A DNA stretch of 64,000 nucleotides, taken from positions 2,501,001 to 2,565,000 of the forward strand of contig NZ_JAGGML010000001.1 of assembly GCF_017875275.1 (NCBI RefSeq), read 5' to 3'. A model generated the notes under the pieces. That model made no database searches and had not been told where the DNA came from. It saw only the letters and a list, made by a program, of their open reading frames with translations. This stretch comes from Xanthobacter flavus. Its GTDB lineage: Bacteria; Pseudomonadota; Alphaproteobacteria; Rhizobiales; Xanthobacteraceae. Position 1 is the first letter of the stretch. The number at the start of each line of letters is the position of its first letter. Of this stretch, positions 45,742 to 55,707 are shown piece after piece. Both the position numbers and the translations under genes were made by a program.

Positions 45742-46836
45742 ATGACCGCGCCCACTCCGTCCGCCCCCGTAGCACCGTCTCCCGAAACGCCCGCCAGCCG
45801 GCCGAAGCCGTGGCTGGTCATCGTGCCCCTCCTGCTGGTGGTGGTCGCCGCCATCGTCTGGAGCGGCCTGTGGTTCTATGCGGCGGGCCGCGCCGAGCGG
45901 GAGATCGACGCCTGGATCGGGCGCGAGGCGAAGCTCGGGCGCATCTGGTCCTGCACCGACCGCCATCTCGCCGGCTTCCCCTTCCGCTTCGAGCTGCGCT
46001 GCCTGTCGCCGAAGCTTGAGACGCGCGGCGGCGACGCCATGCGCTTCACCGCCGCCTCGGCCGAGGCGGTCGCGCAGGTGTGGGCGCCCAATCACATCGT
46101 CGCCGAGTTCGCCGGCCCGGCGCGGGTGGAGGATCTCAATACCGGACAATCCTATGTCGCCGTGTGGTCCCTGCTGCAGATGAGCGGCGTGGGCGATCTT
46201 TCCGGCCGGCCGGAGCGCTTCTCGCTGCAGGCGCATGACCTGAAGCTGGAGCAGCCGGGGGCGACCGGGACGCAGCCGGTGGCGCTGCTGTCCGCCCATC
46301 TGTTCGAGTTCCATGCCCGCCGCGCGGCGGGCAAGGACGGCAAGCCGGATGGCGTCGACTATGCTTCCGGCCTCACCGGCGGCGAGAGCGCGCTGCTCAA
46401 TGGGCTTGGCATGCAGGGGCCCGTGGAGATGGCACTCCAGGGCACGGTGACGGCGTCGGCCGACCTGCGCCCCATGCCGGTGGCGCAGCGGCTGCGGGCG
46501 TGGGCGGATGCCGGCGGCGTCGCCCGGCTCGACCGCTTCCACATTACCTCGCCGAAGGTGGCCATGTCGGCCACCGGGATCGTGGCGCTCGACCCCCAGG
46601 GCCGGCTCAACGGCAAGCTGGACCTCGGCTTCGCCGGGCTCAACGACGTGGTGCAGGGCCTCGACCGGGCCGGCGCGATCCCGCGCGAGGTCGCGCCCAT
46701 CGTGGGCGCGCTCGCCATGGTGGGCAAGCCGGGACAGGTGGAGGGCCGCAAGGGCGCGCTGTTCGCGCTGTCCTTCGATGCCGGCACGCTCAAGCTCGCC
46801 GGCTTCCCGGTGGGGATCGTGCCGCCGCTGTTCTAG
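45742..46836 (+). CDS. DUF2125 membrane-anchored protein
   Basis: A 364-residue protein with an N-terminal helix (about 24-48, LVIVPLLLVVVAAIVWSGLWF) and a beta-rich DUF2125 domain. The domain includes the early GRIWSCTDRHLAGFPFRFELRC with conserved cysteine pair, FTAASAEAVAQVWAPNHIVAEFAGP and a final AGTLKLAGFPVGIVPPLF. The family is common in Hyphomicrobiales and of unknown function, presumably facing the periplasm. ATG 45742 is preferred because AAGG sits six bases away. The stop codon begins a TAGAGAG repeat. Confidence 0.85.
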   Translation: MTAPTPSAPVAPSPETPASRPKPWLVIVPLLLVVVAAIVWSGLWFYAAGRAEREIDAWIGREAKLGRIWSCTDRHLAGFPFRFELRCLSPKLETRGGDAMRFTAASAEAVAQVWAPNHIVAEFAGPARVEDLNTGQSYVAVWSLLQMSGVGDLSGRPERFSLQAHDLKLEQPGATGTQPVALLSAHLFEFHARRAAGKDGKPDGVDYASGLTGGESALLNGLGMQGPVEMALQGTVTASADLRPMPVAQRLRAWADAGGVARLDRFHITSPKVAMSATGIVALDPQGRLNGKLDLGFAGLNDVVQGLDRAGAIPREVAPIVGALAMVGKPGQVEGRKGALFALSFDAGTLKLAGFPVGIVPPLF

Positions 46837-46870
46837 AGAGCGATTCGATCAAGTTGAAACAACTTGACCG
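46834..46870. repeat. Palindromic repeat after the DUF2125 gene
   Basis: Begins with TAGAG at the stop codon, then GCGATTC and the perfect arms TCAAGTTG (46849-46856) and CAACTTGA (46860-46867) around AAA. It is a shortened relative of the block at 948-1060. Confidence 0.7.
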
Positions 46871-46905
46871 GTGGATGGCCCTCACACTCAAGAAAGAGCG
46901 GCGCG

Positions 46906-48039
46906 TCAGAAGACGCGCTCGCCTTCCACCAGCACCTGCCGCACCACCGGCGTGCCCTCGAAGATGCGGAAGCGCACCACGTCTGCCCGCAGACCGGCGT
47001 CGAGCCGGCCGCGATCTTCGAGGCCCGCCATCCGCGCGGGGTTGCGGGTCACGAGGGCCATGGCCTCCGGCAGCGGCATGCCGTCCACCGTGTGAAGGCG
47101 CGTTGCCGCCTGCAGCAGGCTCGCGGGCACGTAATCCGAGGCGAGGGCGTCGATCAGCCCCTCCTGCGCCAGAGCGCCCATGGCGACCCCACCGGAATGG
47201 GAGCCGCCGCGCACCACGTTCGGCGCCCCGCCGATGGTGGCGAGATCAGCCGCGCGGGCCGCCGCAGCCGCCCCGCGAGTGGTGGGAAACTCGCTCACCG
47301 TGCAGCCGGCAGCCCGCGCCTCGGCCACATGGTCTTCGGTGGTGTCGTCGTGGCTCGCCAAAACGAGGCCAGTCGCCGCCAGCATCTCCACCAGCGGGGG
47401 CAGGTTGCGCGCCACATTGGCCCGGCCGCGGGCGGTGCGCTCGCCGATCTCGCGGTCGGCCTCGACGGCATCCTTGCCGATGCCCAGCAGGAAGTTGCGC
47501 AGCACGTCCACGTTGCGCCACTGCCGGGCGCCGGGGGTGTGGTCCATCAGCGAGGCGAAGGCGAGGCCCGGGCGCGCGAGCGTCGGCTCGACGAGATCCA
47601 GCAGATCCGGGTCGGTCATCTCGCAGCGCAGGTGGACCTTGTGGTCCGCCCGGAACAGGGGCGCGCCCTGCTCCACCGCATCGAGCATGACGCCGAACAG
47701 GTCGCGCCGCTCCGCCTTCGCCTGGTCGAAGCCGCCCGCGCAGATGGCATCGAACACGGTGGTGATGCCGCTCGCCACGGTCTGCCCGTCATGAGCCAAA
47801 GCCGCCGCCCGTGCGTCCGGCCAGAACACCCTGGGCCGCGGGACGAAATGGCCCTCCAGCGCATCCGTGTGCAGGTCGATGAGGCCGGGGGCGATGAAAT
47901 CGCCGTCGCAATCGACGGCGCCCGGCGCGGTGGCGCGCCCTTCGTCGATGGCGAGGATGCGCCCATCCCGCAGCGTGATGGTTCCCGCGACGACGGCATC
48001 GTCGAGGACGAGGCGGGCGTTGGTGAGAACGGTATCCAT
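46906..48039 (-). CDS. phnM: Alpha-D-ribose 1-methylphosphonate 5-triphosphate diphosphatase
   Basis: A 377-residue amidohydrolase of the C-P lyase pathway that removes pyrophosphate from the ribose triphosphate intermediate. Landmarks include the metal-binding LIDLHTDALEGHFVPRP, ASHDDTTEDHVAEA, TTRGAAAAAR and GGSHSGGVAM with SDYVPASLL. Usually phnM belongs to a phnGHIJKLMN operon, but no other phn gene is within 15 kb here. A terminator precedes it upstream on the same strand, so it is transcribed on its own. Confidence 0.92.
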   Translation of the reverse strand: MDTVLTNARLVLDDAVVAGTITLRDGRILAIDEGRATAPGAVDCDGDFIAPGLIDLHTDALEGHFVPRPRVFWPDARAAALAHDGQTVASGITTVFDAICAGGFDQAKAERRDLFGVMLDAVEQGAPLFRADHKVHLRCEMTDPDLLDLVEPTLARPGLAFASLMDHTPGARQWRNVDVLRNFLLGIGKDAVEADREIGERTARGRANVARNLPPLVEMLAATGLVLASHDDTTEDHVAEARAAGCTVSEFPTTRGAAAAARAADLATIGGAPNVVRGGSHSGGVAMGALAQEGLIDALASDYVPASLLQAATRLHTVDGMPLPEAMALVTRNPARMAGLEDRGRLDAGLRADVVRFRIFEGTPVVRQVLVEGERVF

Positions 48040-48062
48040 CGGGGCTCCGGAGCAGGGTCGTC

Positions 48063-48102
48063 AAAAAAAGACGCGCGGGCCAGCCTTCCGGCCGGGCCCG
48101 CG
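48063..48102 (-). terminator. Intrinsic terminator after the large membrane-protein gene
   Basis: Read on the minus strand, CGCGGGCC (48102-48095) pairs with GGCCCGCG (48081-48074), followed shortly by TTTTTTT (48069-48063). It separates the gene at 48166-49788 from phnM. Confidence 0.85.
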
Positions 48103-48165
48103 GATGTTCTGCGTTGCACCCTATCGTGACACCCGGGTGACGTCGCCCGGGTTGAGCGAAACCGT

Positions 48166-49788
48166 TCAGGAGCGCGGGGCGGGCGGTGCCGGCGGGCGCG
48201 GCACCACCTCGTAGAGCTGGAAGCGTTCGCCCTCGGCGACCAGCTTGAGGTGGTCGCTGTCGGGGTTGCGCGCGCCGCGCTCGGTGAACAGCAGATACAC
48301 ATAGTCGAACTTCGACGGCCACAGGTCCCAGTAGCGCGGGCCATCGGGCGTCGGGTCTTCCTCGGTGATCAGCAGCTGCTCGATCTGGGGCGGGGTCCCG
48401 TCCTCGGTGTCCACCTGCGCGTTGAACGGCTTGCGGGCACGCAGGATCTGCTTGCCCTCCACCGTGAAGGCGGTGGTGACGAGGGACGACTTCTCGATCA
48501 TGGCGAGGCAGGCGGCGTGCATCAGGCCGAGATCGGTCGGATCGTTGCCGCCCTGGATGTCGGCGTAGGCGACGAGTACCCGGGAGCCCGGACGGATCTG
48601 AACGACCGATTCGCGGAACGCCACCGTCCATTGCGAGAGGCGGTCCCAGACCACCTGGACCTCGCCCACACGCACCGCCAGCATCAGGACCAGAACCACC
48701 GCGAAACCGCGACGGGCGAGGCGGTGGCGCAGGTCGACCCGCATGGCGGCGAGCACCATGAAGGCGATGGCCACGGGCAGGCGCTGGTCCGCCATGTAGG
48801 TGGCGAACACCACGCGCGGCATGGCGAGATAGACGAGCCCCGCCACCAGCAGCAGCGGCAGCATGAGCGAGTGGACGTGGAGCAGGCGATGCCGCGCCGC
48901 CCAGACGCCGGCCAGGATGAAGATCGCCGCCACGGCGACCGCCACATGGTCGACGTAGACGTTGAAGATCATCTCGATGCCGTCGATCTTCCCCTGCGGC
49001 TCCCAGTAATTCTGTCCGCTGAGGCCCCAGGTGGGGCTCGCCACCAGCAGCGGGAGTATGGGCAGGAAGGGCAGGCCTCCGCTGACGAACACGCCGATCC
49101 GCGGCCAGATCGGCCCGCGGCCGAGGCGCAGGCGGTCGAGTTCGTAGGCGAGGATGCCGATGCCGTAGATGCCCGCCGTGAACAGGTGGCAGAAGAAGAG
49201 CGCCACCACGAACGCCGCCGACACGAGGTAGCGCCACGGCCACCATCTGTCCCTGAGCGCGACCCAGGCCGTGAGCGCGAACAGCGCCAGACCGATGCCG
49301 AAATAATAGTTCATCACCCCGATGAGGAAGATGCCGTTGTAGAGCAGCGGGAACGCCAGGAGCGGCAGCGCCGACCACACCCCGAACAGCGCGCGGTTCA
49401 GCGTCATGACGCCCCCGGCGATCAGCGCGAAGCAGATCAGGGTGTAGATCTCGCCGGCGGTGTAGATGTCGACCACCCTGTCGATGACCGGGACCAGGAG
49501 GTCCATCATCAGGTTGGGCAGGATCGACCATTTCAGCGTGTAGAAGCGCGCCAGGTCCTGATCCTGCGGGATCGAGGCGATCACGTGCATCCGCGCCAGA
49601 TGGTTCACATAGTCCGACAGCGGCGGGAGCGGATGGGTCAGGATGGGGATGGACACGAGCCCGAGACAGGCCACGAACAGGAGCAGGATCTGCGTGGCGC
49701 GCAAATCGTGCGGCCGGCGCTCCGGCGGGTGATGGGCGTGCGCGGCGGCGCTCGTGGAATGCGTGGCAGGCAGAATCGGGGGCGTCAT
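48166..49788 (-). CDS. Large polytopic membrane protein (GT-C-like), unknown function
   Basis: A 540-residue protein starting MTPPILPATHST. It has about ten transmembrane helices (for example ATQILLLFVACLGLVSIP and GVMNYYFGIGLALFALTAW) and a C-terminal soluble domain (about 395-540) with VLVAYADIQGGN and FDYVYLLFTERGARNPDSD. An acidic loop after the first helix (PPLSDYVNHLARMHV) and the topology resemble GT-C glycosyltransferases, but no donor motif is certain. It is divergent from argB. The function is unknown; export or modification of an envelope glycan is one possibility. Confidence 0.8.
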   Translation of the reverse strand: MTPPILPATHSTSAAAHAHHPPERRPHDLRATQILLLFVACLGLVSIPILTHPLPPLSDYVNHLARMHVIASIPQDQDLARFYTLKWSILPNLMMDLLVPVIDRVVDIYTAGEIYTLICFALIAGGVMTLNRALFGVWSALPLLAFPLLYNGIFLIGVMNYYFGIGLALFALTAWVALRDRWWPWRYLVSAAFVVALFFCHLFTAGIYGIGILAYELDRLRLGRGPIWPRIGVFVSGGLPFLPILPLLVASPTWGLSGQNYWEPQGKIDGIEMIFNVYVDHVAVAVAAIFILAGVWAARHRLLHVHSLMLPLLLVAGLVYLAMPRVVFATYMADQRLPVAIAFMVLAAMRVDLRHRLARRGFAVVLVLMLAVRVGEVQVVWDRLSQWTVAFRESVVQIRPGSRVLVAYADIQGGNDPTDLGLMHAACLAMIEKSSLVTTAFTVEGKQILRARKPFNAQVDTEDGTPPQIEQLLITEEDPTPDGPRYWDLWPSKFDYVYLLFTERGARNPDSDHLKLVAEGERFQLYEVVPRPPAPPAPRS

Positions 49789-50060
49789 GAAGGCCGGGTC
49801 TCTCTGGCGACGGCTGGAGCAGCGGCGGGTGAGGGCTGTGGCGGGCGAACGGGTGACCGGCGTTGACGCCGCCATTGTGTCGGCCGGGTCCGCTTATCAT
49901 CACCTTTTCGCGAGCGAAGAAAGGCTGCCCGGAAGATTTCCGCCGCGCCGGCCGTGGCCCTCGGACGGGCGGGCCTTTCACCGCTCGACCGAAACCGCTA
50001 GAAGGGCGCCGCCCGGTGGCCCCGCCGCCGGCCCCCGCGAGCACCACCTGCGAGCCCCCC

Positions 50061-50963
50061 ATGACCGAGCCCCGTTCCCAGTCCGTGTCGGAAGCCCAGC
50101 ACGAGGCCGAAGTGCTGGCGCGGGCGCTGCCGCACATGCAGCGCTACGACGATGCGATCGTGGTGGTGAAATACGGCGGCCACGCCATGGGCAGCGAGGA
50201 CGTGGCGCGCACGTTCGCCTCCGACATCGTGCTCATGGAGCAGTCGGGCATCAATCCGGTGGTGGTGCATGGCGGCGGCCCGCAGATCGGCGCCATGCTC
50301 GCCAAGCTCGGCATCAAGTCGGAATTCGCGGCCGGCCTGCGCATCACCGACAAGGCGACCGTCGAGATCGTCGAGATGGTGCTGGCCGGTTCGATCAACA
50401 AGCAGATCGTCGGCTTCATCAACGAGGCGGGCGGCAAGGCCATCGGCCTGTGCGGCAAGGACGGCAACATGGTGCGCGCCCGCAAGGCGAGCCGTGTCGT
50501 GGTCTCTTCCGGTGACGATGCCCAGGAGGTGGACCTCGGCTTCGTCGGCGAGCCCGACACCGTGGACACCACCGTGCTCGACCAGATCCTCGGCCGGGAG
50601 CTTATTCCCGTGCTCGCCCCGGTGGCGGCGGCGGTGGACGGCGGCACCTACAACGTCAATGCCGACACCTTCGCCGGTGCCATCGCCGGTGCGCTGGGCG
50701 CCAAGCGCTTCCTGCTGCTCACCGACGTTCCGGGCGTGCTCGACAAGAACAAGCAGCTGATCCCCCGGCTCACCATCGCCGAGGCTCATGCGCTGATCGC
50801 GGACGGCACCATCTCGGGCGGCATGATCCCCAAGGTGGAGACCTGCATCTACGCGCTGGAGAAGGGCGTGGAGGGCGTCGTGATTCTCGACGGCAAGGTG
50901 CCCCACGCCGTGCTGCTGGAACTGCTCACCGACCACGGCGCCGGCACGCTCATCACTCGCTGA
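50061..50963 (+). CDS. argB: N-acetylglutamate kinase
   Basis: Second enzyme of arginine synthesis, phosphorylating N-acetylglutamate. From ATG 50061 it has 300 residues: [10 protein letters not shown] (catalytic lysine), [37 protein letters not shown] and the C-terminal [18 protein letters not shown]. The upstream open extension (from 49863) is basic and not family-like. It is convergent with the GNAT gene, two bases apart. Confidence 0.97.
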   Translation: MTEPRSQSVSEAQHEAEVLARALPHMQRYDDAIVVVKYGGHAMGSEDVARTFASDIVLMEQSGINPVVVHGGGPQIGAMLAKLGIKSEFAAGLRITDKATVEIVEMVLAGSINKQIVGFINEAGGKAIGLCGKDGNMVRARKASRVVVSSGDDAQEVDLGFVGEPDTVDTTVLDQILGRELIPVLAPVAAAVDGGTYNVNADTFAGAIAGALGAKRFLLLTDVPGVLDKNKQLIPRLTIAEAHALIADGTISGGMIPKVETCIYALEKGVEGVVILDGKVPHAVLLELLTDHGAGTLITR

Positions 50964-50965
50964 CG

Positions 50966-51505
50966 TCACCCCTTGAGGAGGTCGGCGTCCGCGGGAATGG
51001 TGCTCGCGCCCTCGCCGAGGGCGCGCTGCATCAGGACCGTATCGATCCACCGGCCGAACTTGAGGCCGGTGGCCGGCAGGGTGCCGATGGAGCCGAAGCC
51101 GCAGGCGCGGTGCAGCGCGATGGAGCCGGCATTGCCGCTGTCGCCGATCACCGCCACCATCTGGCGGAAGCCCAGCGCCTCACATTCGGCGATCAGCGCT
51201 TCGAGCAACCGCCGGCCGACCTTCTTTCCTCGGGCCGCCTCGTCCACGTAGATGGAATTCTCCACCGTGTAGCGATAGGCGACGCGCGGACGGAAGGCGC
51301 TGGCATAGGCATAGCCCAGTACCTTCCCGTTTTCTTCCAGCACCAGATAGGGATAGCCGCCCTCGATCAGGGCGGCCTGCCGGCGCGCCATCTCCTCGGG
51401 ACCCGGCGGTTCCAGCTCGAAGGAGGCGGTGCCATTGCGGACCGCCTCGTCATAGATGGCGGTGATGGCGGGAATGTCGGCGGGGGTGGTAGGACGGATC
51501 GGCAT
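50966..51505 (-). CDS. GNAT N-acetyltransferase, Pat/bar-type
   Basis: A 179-residue acetyltransferase resembling phosphinothricin/methionine sulfoximine acetyltransferases. It begins IRPTTPADIPAITAIYDEAV, contains the acetyl-CoA signature VDEAARGKKVGRRLLEALI and ends with RWIDTVLMQRAL. The likely substrates are amino-acid analogues or free amino acids such as methionine derivatives, but this is inference from family. Start ATG 51505. It lies between argB and recF. Confidence 0.87.
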   Translation of the reverse strand: MPIRPTTPADIPAITAIYDEAVRNGTASFELEPPGPEEMARRQAALIEGGYPYLVLEENGKVLGYAYASAFRPRVAYRYTVENSIYVDEAARGKKVGRRLLEALIAECEALGFRQMVAVIGDSGNAGSIALHRACGFGSIGTLPATGLKFGRWIDTVLMQRALGEGASTIPADADLLKG

Positions 51506-51552
51506 ACCCTCTTTTAGGACGCCGCCGCGCTTCCGCCAAGCTTGCCGAAAGG

Positions 51553-52701
51553 TCAGGCCCGCGTGATCGCGCCCGGTGCGACGGTGAAGCGCGCCGCCGT
51601 CTCCAGCGCGGCGAAGGCGGAGGGGTCGGCCCCGGTCATCCAGACCTGCGCCCCGAGGCGGGCCAGCGCCTCGAACAGGCCGGTGCGGCGCGCGGCATCG
51701 AGATAGGCCACCACGTCGTCGAGCAGCAGCACGGGGGAGAAGCCCTGCATGCTGCCCACCAGCCGGGCGTGGGACAAGGTGAGGCCGATCAGCAGGGATT
51801 TCTGTTCGCCGGTGGAGCAGCGCGCGGCGGGCAGGCGCTTCTCGCCGTGACTTACCGAGAGATCGGTGAGGTGCGGACCTTCAAGGGTGCGGCCGGCCGC
51901 ACGGTCGCGCGGGCGGTTGTCGCGCAGCAGCGCGCGATAGCGGTCCTCCACCTCCAGCGCCGGATGCTGCGCGATGAGCCGCTCCACGGCGCCGTCGAGG
52001 ACGATCTCAGCGAAGGGGAAGGGCGAGGCCTCGTCGCGATGGGCGGCGATCTCGGCCGAGAGGCGGGCCACCGTCTCCAGCCGCGCGGCGGCCACCGCCA
52101 CCGCCAGCTCGGCCACCTCGTGCTCCATCGCGTCGAGGAAGCGGGCGGAGCCGTTCTCCTCCAGCAAGCGGTTGCGGGAGCGCAGAGCGCGTTCCAGCCC
52201 GTTGACCCGTGTGCCGTGGGAGGCATCCACCGCCAGCACCAGCCGGTCGAGATAGCGGCGGCGGTCGCCGGGCGGGCCGAGGAACAGGCCGTCCATCTCC
52301 GGGGTCAGCCAGAGCACCTTGAGATGATCGAGGAAGGCGTTGGCCGAGGGCACGGCCTCGCCGTCGATGCGGCAGCGCCGTTGCCCGCCTTCCTGCGCCG
52401 GATCATAGCCAGTGCCGAGGCGCACCTCGCCCAGCGCACCCTCAATGAAGGCCGAGACTGCCCAGGGCGCGCCGTCCGCGTCCGGCGCGTGGGCACCAAG
52501 CGGGCGGTGGCCCACGTCGGCGAGCTGCGCCCGGCGCAGGCCGCGGCCGGGGGAGAGGAAGGAGAGGGCTTCGAGGATGTTGGTCTTGCCGGCGCCGTTC
52601 GGCCCGGTGAGCACGATGGCGCGCGCCTCCACCGCGACCTGAGCCGCCGGATAGGAGCGGAAACCGGTGAGCGACAGCTTCAGGATGCCGGCGTGGAGCA
52701 T
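51553..52701 (-). CDS. recF: DNA replication and repair protein RecF
   Basis: SMC-like ATPase that helps load RecA at gaps and restart forks. The 382 residues include the N-terminal Walker A GPNGAGKTNILEALSFLSPGRGLR, the signature region STGEQKSLLIGLTLSHA and Walker B LLLDDVVAYLD. It comes after dnaN on the same strand, giving the classic dnaA-dnaN-recF order, although with sizeable gaps. Confidence 0.96.
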   Translation of the reverse strand: MLHAGILKLSLTGFRSYPAAQVAVEARAIVLTGPNGAGKTNILEALSFLSPGRGLRRAQLADVGHRPLGAHAPDADGAPWAVSAFIEGALGEVRLGTGYDPAQEGGQRRCRIDGEAVPSANAFLDHLKVLWLTPEMDGLFLGPPGDRRRYLDRLVLAVDASHGTRVNGLERALRSRNRLLEENGSARFLDAMEHEVAELAVAVAAARLETVARLSAEIAAHRDEASPFPFAEIVLDGAVERLIAQHPALEVEDRYRALLRDNRPRDRAAGRTLEGPHLTDLSVSHGEKRLPAARCSTGEQKSLLIGLTLSHARLVGSMQGFSPVLLLDDVVAYLDAARRTGLFEALARLGAQVWMTGADPSAFAALETAARFTVAPGAITRA

Positions 52702-52778
52702 GGTGTCACGATCGCCGCGGCGTCAGGCACGCCCGGCCGGCTGCCGGACAGGCCCTTGTGCGCCTCACACCCGCAGTC

Positions 52779-53897
52779 TCAAACGCGCATGGGCATGAGG
52801 ACGTAGAGCGCATCCGTCTTGGTGGAATCGCGCACCAGCGTGGGCGAGCCGGGATCGGCGAGCTTCAGCTCGGCCGTGTCGCCTTCGAGCTGGGAGGTGA
52901 TGTCCAGCAAATAGCGGGAGTTGAAGCCGATATCGAGAGGCTCGGCGGTGTAGTCCACCTCCAGCTCCTCGGTGGCGCTGCCCGAATCGGGGTTGGTGAC
53001 GGACAGCACCATCTTGCCGTCGCCCAGCGACAGCTTCACCGCGCGGCCGCGCTCGCTGGACACGGTGGACACGCGGTCCACGGCGGCGGCGAACTCGTCC
53101 TTGTCGACGATGAGGGTCTTGTCGTTGCCCTGGGGAATCACCCGGCCATAGTCCGGGAAGGTGCCGTCGATCAGCTTGGAGGTGAGCACGATGGCACCCA
53201 CCTGCACGCGGATCTTGGTGGCGGAGAGGGAGATGGTGACCTCCGCTTCCTTGTCCTCCAAGAGCTTCTGGATCTCGGCGACGGTCTTGCGCGGCACGAT
53301 CACGCCCGGCAGGCCCTGCGAGCCGGCGGGGGCTTCCAGCTCCGCCTGGGCGAGGCGGTGGCCGTCGGTGGCGACAGCGCGCAGCATCGCTTTGCCGTTC
53401 GCCTCGGTCACATGCAGGTAGATGCCGTTGAGATAATAGCGCGTCTCCTCGGTGGAGATGGCGAACTGGGTCTTGTCCACCAGGCGGCGAAATTCCGCGC
53501 CCTTCACCTTGAAGGTGTGGGAGAATTCGCCCGCGGCGAGATCCGGGAAATCGGCTTCCGGCAGGGTCTGGAGCGAGAAGCGGGCGCGGGAGGCGCGCAC
53601 CGTGAGGGTGCCGCGCTCGCCGCCGGCCTCAAGCTGCACCTGCGCGCCGTCGGGCAGCTTGCGCACGATGTCGTAGAGCACGTGGGCGGGGACGGTGGTG
53701 GCGCCCGCCTGGCCGGTCTCGGCCGGCACGCTCTCGACCACTTCGAGGTCGAGATCGGTGGCCTTCAGCTCCAGCGTGCCCTTGGCCGCCTTGATGAGCA
53801 CGTTGGCGAGGATCGGGATGGTGTTGCGCCGCTCGACGACGCGGTGGACGTGGCTGAGCGATTTCAGAAGCTCGGCGCGCTCGACGGTGACCTTCAT
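52779..53897 (-). CDS. dnaN: DNA polymerase III beta sliding clamp
   Basis: Ring-shaped processivity clamp. From ATG 53897 ([26 protein letters not shown]) it is 372 residues, the normal length. Conserved landmarks include [19 protein letters not shown], the middle [24 protein letters not shown] and the C-terminal YVLMPMRV. The in-frame upstream ATG at 53957 would add a basic, unrelated leader. The gap to dnaA is 349 bases. Confidence 0.97.
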   Translation of the reverse strand: MKVTVERAELLKSLSHVHRVVERRNTIPILANVLIKAAKGTLELKATDLDLEVVESVPAETGQAGATTVPAHVLYDIVRKLPDGAQVQLEAGGERGTLTVRASRARFSLQTLPEADFPDLAAGEFSHTFKVKGAEFRRLVDKTQFAISTEETRYYLNGIYLHVTEANGKAMLRAVATDGHRLAQAELEAPAGSQGLPGVIVPRKTVAEIQKLLEDKEAEVTISLSATKIRVQVGAIVLTSKLIDGTFPDYGRVIPQGNDKTLIVDKDEFAAAVDRVSTVSSERGRAVKLSLGDGKMVLSVTNPDSGSATEELEVDYTAEPLDIGFNSRYLLDITSQLEGDTAELKLADPGSPTLVRDSTKTDALYVLMPMRV

Positions 53898-54246
53898 CGT
53901 CCTGGCCCGTTCACTCTTCGCTTCCGAGCCGGCCTGCCGCGGGATCGCATGTCCCACCGGTGGGTCCGTCTCGACATTCTAAGGATGACGCCCGCGGAAC
54001 CCCTCATCCGCCGGTGCGGGCGAGGGGCGCGTGCGCCGGTGTGGCGTGGCGCGACGGCGCAGGGCGCGCCGTCAGGCGTCCGAGGGTACGGGCGCCGGGC
54101 CGCCGACATTGCCGCCCCAAGGGGCGCAAGGCAAGGGCTCGCGGGGAGATTTTGGTTGGCGGGGATGAAGGGCCGGCTTTTCGCGCAGGAAAGGCCGGCG
54201 GCACCAGTACGGCGCCGCCCTTCCACCTCACCAACAGGCGCGTGGC
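53898..54246. other. Intergenic region between dnaA and dnaN
   Basis: A 349-base gap without a gene. It has a perfect eight-base hairpin, GACGGCGC and GCGCCGTC near 54055-54075, lacking a U-run, and a GC-rich stretch with CGCCGTCAGGCGTCCG that resembles a sequence between lptM and lysA (about 10495-10515). No DnaA boxes were seen. Confidence 0.5.
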
Positions 54247-55707
54247 TCAGCTTTCGAGGGCGAGCCGCTTCAGCACCTCGATCTCGTCGGCGAGCGCGCG
54301 GTCCGTGGCGACGAGGCCGTCGATCTTGCGGACCGCGTGGAGCACGGTGGTGTGGTCGCGCCCACCGAACCGGCGGCCGATTTCCGGCAGGGAGCGCAGT
54401 GTCAGCGTCTTGGCGAGATACATGGCGATCTGGCGCGGCTTCACCACCGTCGCGGTGCGGCGCTGGGACAGGAGGTCGGCGCGCGAGACGTTGTAGTGCT
54501 TGGCCACCACGCGCAGGATGTCGTCCACCCGCACGCGCTTGGGATCGGTCGGGCGGATGAGGTCCTTGACCGCATTTTCCGCCATGTCGAGCGTCACCGG
54601 CTCGCCGGTGAGCTGGTTGAAGGCGAGCAGCTTGTTGAGCGCGCCGTCGAGGTCGCGGCCGGACTGGCCGACGCTGCGGGCGAGGAATTCCAGCACCGGC
54701 GCCGGCACGGCGAAACCCTGGTGCTGCTCGGCGAGGGTCTGGTAGCGCGATTTCAGGATCTGGAGGCGCAGGTCTTCCTCCAGCGGCGCAAGGTCCACCA
54801 CGAGACCGCCGGCGAGGCGCGAGCGCACGCGCTCGTCGAGGTGCTCGAGCTCGCCGGGCAGGCAGTCCGCCGCCAGCACCACCTGCCGCCCGCCATCCAG
54901 CAAAGCATTGAGGGTGTGGCAGAATTCCTGCTGGAGATTATTGCCCTTCAGGAACTGCAGGTCGTCGATCACCAGCGTGTCGATGGTGCGCAGTGTGTCC
55001 TTGAAGGCGATGGCCGAATGGGACTTCAACGCCGACACGAAGCCGTACATGAAGCGCTCGGCGGTGAGATAGGTGGTGCGCCGGCCATGGGCGGCGCCGG
55101 CGCGCGCCACCGCCTGGAGGAGGTGCGTCTTGCCGAGGCCGACGGCCGCGTGGAGATAGAGCGGATTATAGACGGGCGCGGCACCGGCAGGGGTTTCCGC
55201 CACCTTGCGCGCGGCGGCGAACGCCAGCGAATTGGACTTGCCCACCACGAACGATTCGAAAGTGAGGCGCGGGTCGAGCGGCGAGCCGGAGGCGACGTCA
55301 CCGCCGGTGGCGACCATCTCGCGCACCTCGCCACGCGGCTCGGCGGCGCGCGGCGCCGGCTTCGTCTCGACGGGACGCTCGGTGCGCTCGCTCACCACTT
55401 CGCGTGGGGTCGACGCCTTCAGCGCCACCGGGCGTGCGAAGGCGCTGCGCACGGCGAGATCCACGCGGCGGCGGGCGCCGGTCTCCTCCGCCCAGATGTC
55501 GGCGATGCGCGGCAGATAATTCTCCTGGATCCAGGACTTGAGGAATCGCGTGGGCACCGACAGGCGCACCACGTCCGCGGTCAGCGCGTCGAGGTCCATG
55601 CGCGCGAACCAGCTCGTGAACTTCTCCTCGCCGATCTCCTCGCGCAGGCGCTGCAGCACCCGGTCCCACGGGGCAGAGGGCGCGCTGGACGTCGGTGCGC
55701 AATCCAT
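54247..55707 (-). CDS. dnaA: Chromosomal replication initiator DnaA
   Basis: AAA+ initiator that melts oriC. With ATG 55707 it has 486 residues. GGAGG eight bases upstream supports this start over ATG 55779 or the distal 55869. Domain I begins [25 protein letters not shown]; the AAA+ core has Walker [13 protein letters not shown], Walker [10 protein letters not shown] and sensor [16 protein letters not shown]. Domain IV ends with the DNA-binding [11 protein letters not shown]. The linker (about 115-180) is proline- and charge-rich. It is the first gene after rpsT on the minus strand. Confidence 0.96.
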   Translation of the reverse strand: MDCAPTSSAPSAPWDRVLQRLREEIGEEKFTSWFARMDLDALTADVVRLSVPTRFLKSWIQENYLPRIADIWAEETGARRRVDLAVRSAFARPVALKASTPREVVSERTERPVETKPAPRAAEPRGEVREMVATGGDVASGSPLDPRLTFESFVVGKSNSLAFAAARKVAETPAGAAPVYNPLYLHAAVGLGKTHLLQAVARAGAAHGRRTTYLTAERFMYGFVSALKSHSAIAFKDTLRTIDTLVIDDLQFLKGNNLQQEFCHTLNALLDGGRQVVLAADCLPGELEHLDERVRSRLAGGLVVDLAPLEEDLRLQILKSRYQTLAEQHQGFAVPAPVLEFLARSVGQSGRDLDGALNKLLAFNQLTGEPVTLDMAENAVKDLIRPTDPKRVRVDDILRVVAKHYNVSRADLLSQRRTATVVKPRQIAMYLAKTLTLRSLPEIGRRFGGRDHTTVLHAVRKIDGLVATDRALADEIEVLKRLALES

